A stretch of 6,873 nt of DNA from an uncultured Clostridia bacterium. Its GTDB lineage: Bacteria > Bacillota > Clostridia > Oscillospirales > Oscillospiraceae. Position numbers and translations under genes: made by a program. The stretch is taken from positions 1 to 6,873 of the forward strand of contig CALERM010000189.1 in NCBI GenBank assembly GCA_937907715.1. Reading direction: 5' to 3'. Below, piece after piece: positions 6,831 through 6,873 of the stretch (the stretch's first letter is position 1; the number at the start of each line of letters is the position of its first letter). The notes under the pieces are model-generated. The model saw only the letters and a program-made list of their open reading frames with translations, was not told where the DNA came from and ran no database searches.

Positions 6831-6873
6831 CTATTCTTCCCCCGTGGGGATGGAAATGGTAACAAGGGTGCCG
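6831..6873 (-). CDS. C-terminal end of an upstream gene, possibly a sensor histidine kinase
   Basis: Only the last 13 codons are inside the window. On the minus strand they read GTLVTISIPTGEE and end with TAG at 6831-6833. The pattern G-T-x-V-T-I-x-I-P resembles the last beta-strand of HATPase domains, as in sensor histidine kinases, where a similar block closes the protein. This is too short to prove. The stop codon is 9 nt before the DUF1385 start and the GAGG of that gene lies in the gap, so the two genes are probably in one operon. Confidence 0.45.
   Translation of the reverse strand, partial: GTLVTISIPTGEE

Overview
The window reads as a chromosomal housekeeping segment from a fairly GC-rich Clostridia-type Firmicute. 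The Oscillospirales/Ruminococcaceae group is plausible, but I cannot prove it from the sequence. Pointers to this are a tRNA-sensing T-box leader, a Bacillus/Clostridium-style SOS box, sigma-A promoters with 17-bp spacers, strong GGAGG ribosome binding sites, overlapping genes and a short CysE. All genes are on the minus strand, so transcription runs from high to low coordinates. I see no mobile elements, tRNA or rRNA genes, or CRISPR.

Layout in transcription order. (1) The last codons of an upstream gene, possibly a histidine kinase (6831-6873), then a DUF1385/YqhQ-type membrane protein (5865-6821) overlapping prmC, the release-factor glutamine methyltransferase (5005-5871). (2) An 87-bp gap holding a sigma-A promoter whose -35 box overlaps a LexA-like palindrome. 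(3) A tightly coupled run recA-recX-rimO-pgsA (1299-4917) in which each gene overlaps the next: DNA repair, its modulator, ribosomal protein S12 methylthiotransferase, and phosphatidylglycerophosphate synthase. (4) A 281-bp non-coding region with a second sigma-A promoter, whose -35 box overlaps the pgsA stop codon, followed by a complete T-box riboswitch with specifier UGC (Cys) and an intrinsic terminator. (5) cysE (serine O-acetyltransferase, 403-1017, TTG start), then the 5' part of cysS (cysteinyl-tRNA synthetase), which runs off the left edge.

How they work together: the T-box couples cysteine precursor synthesis (CysE) and tRNA-Cys charging (CysS) to the level of uncharged tRNA-Cys. 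The recA operon is probably SOS-induced through LexA. No clear terminator separates pgsA from the T-box, so the T-box terminator may also end transcripts of the recA operon. This would create a link between SOS transcription and cysteine status, which is an inference.

Three gene starts are set from ribosome binding sites and differ from the longest open frame: cysE (TTG at 1017), rimO (ATG at 3180) and recA (ATG at 4917). I found no clearly novel multi-gene system. The interest is mainly in regulation and gene order.
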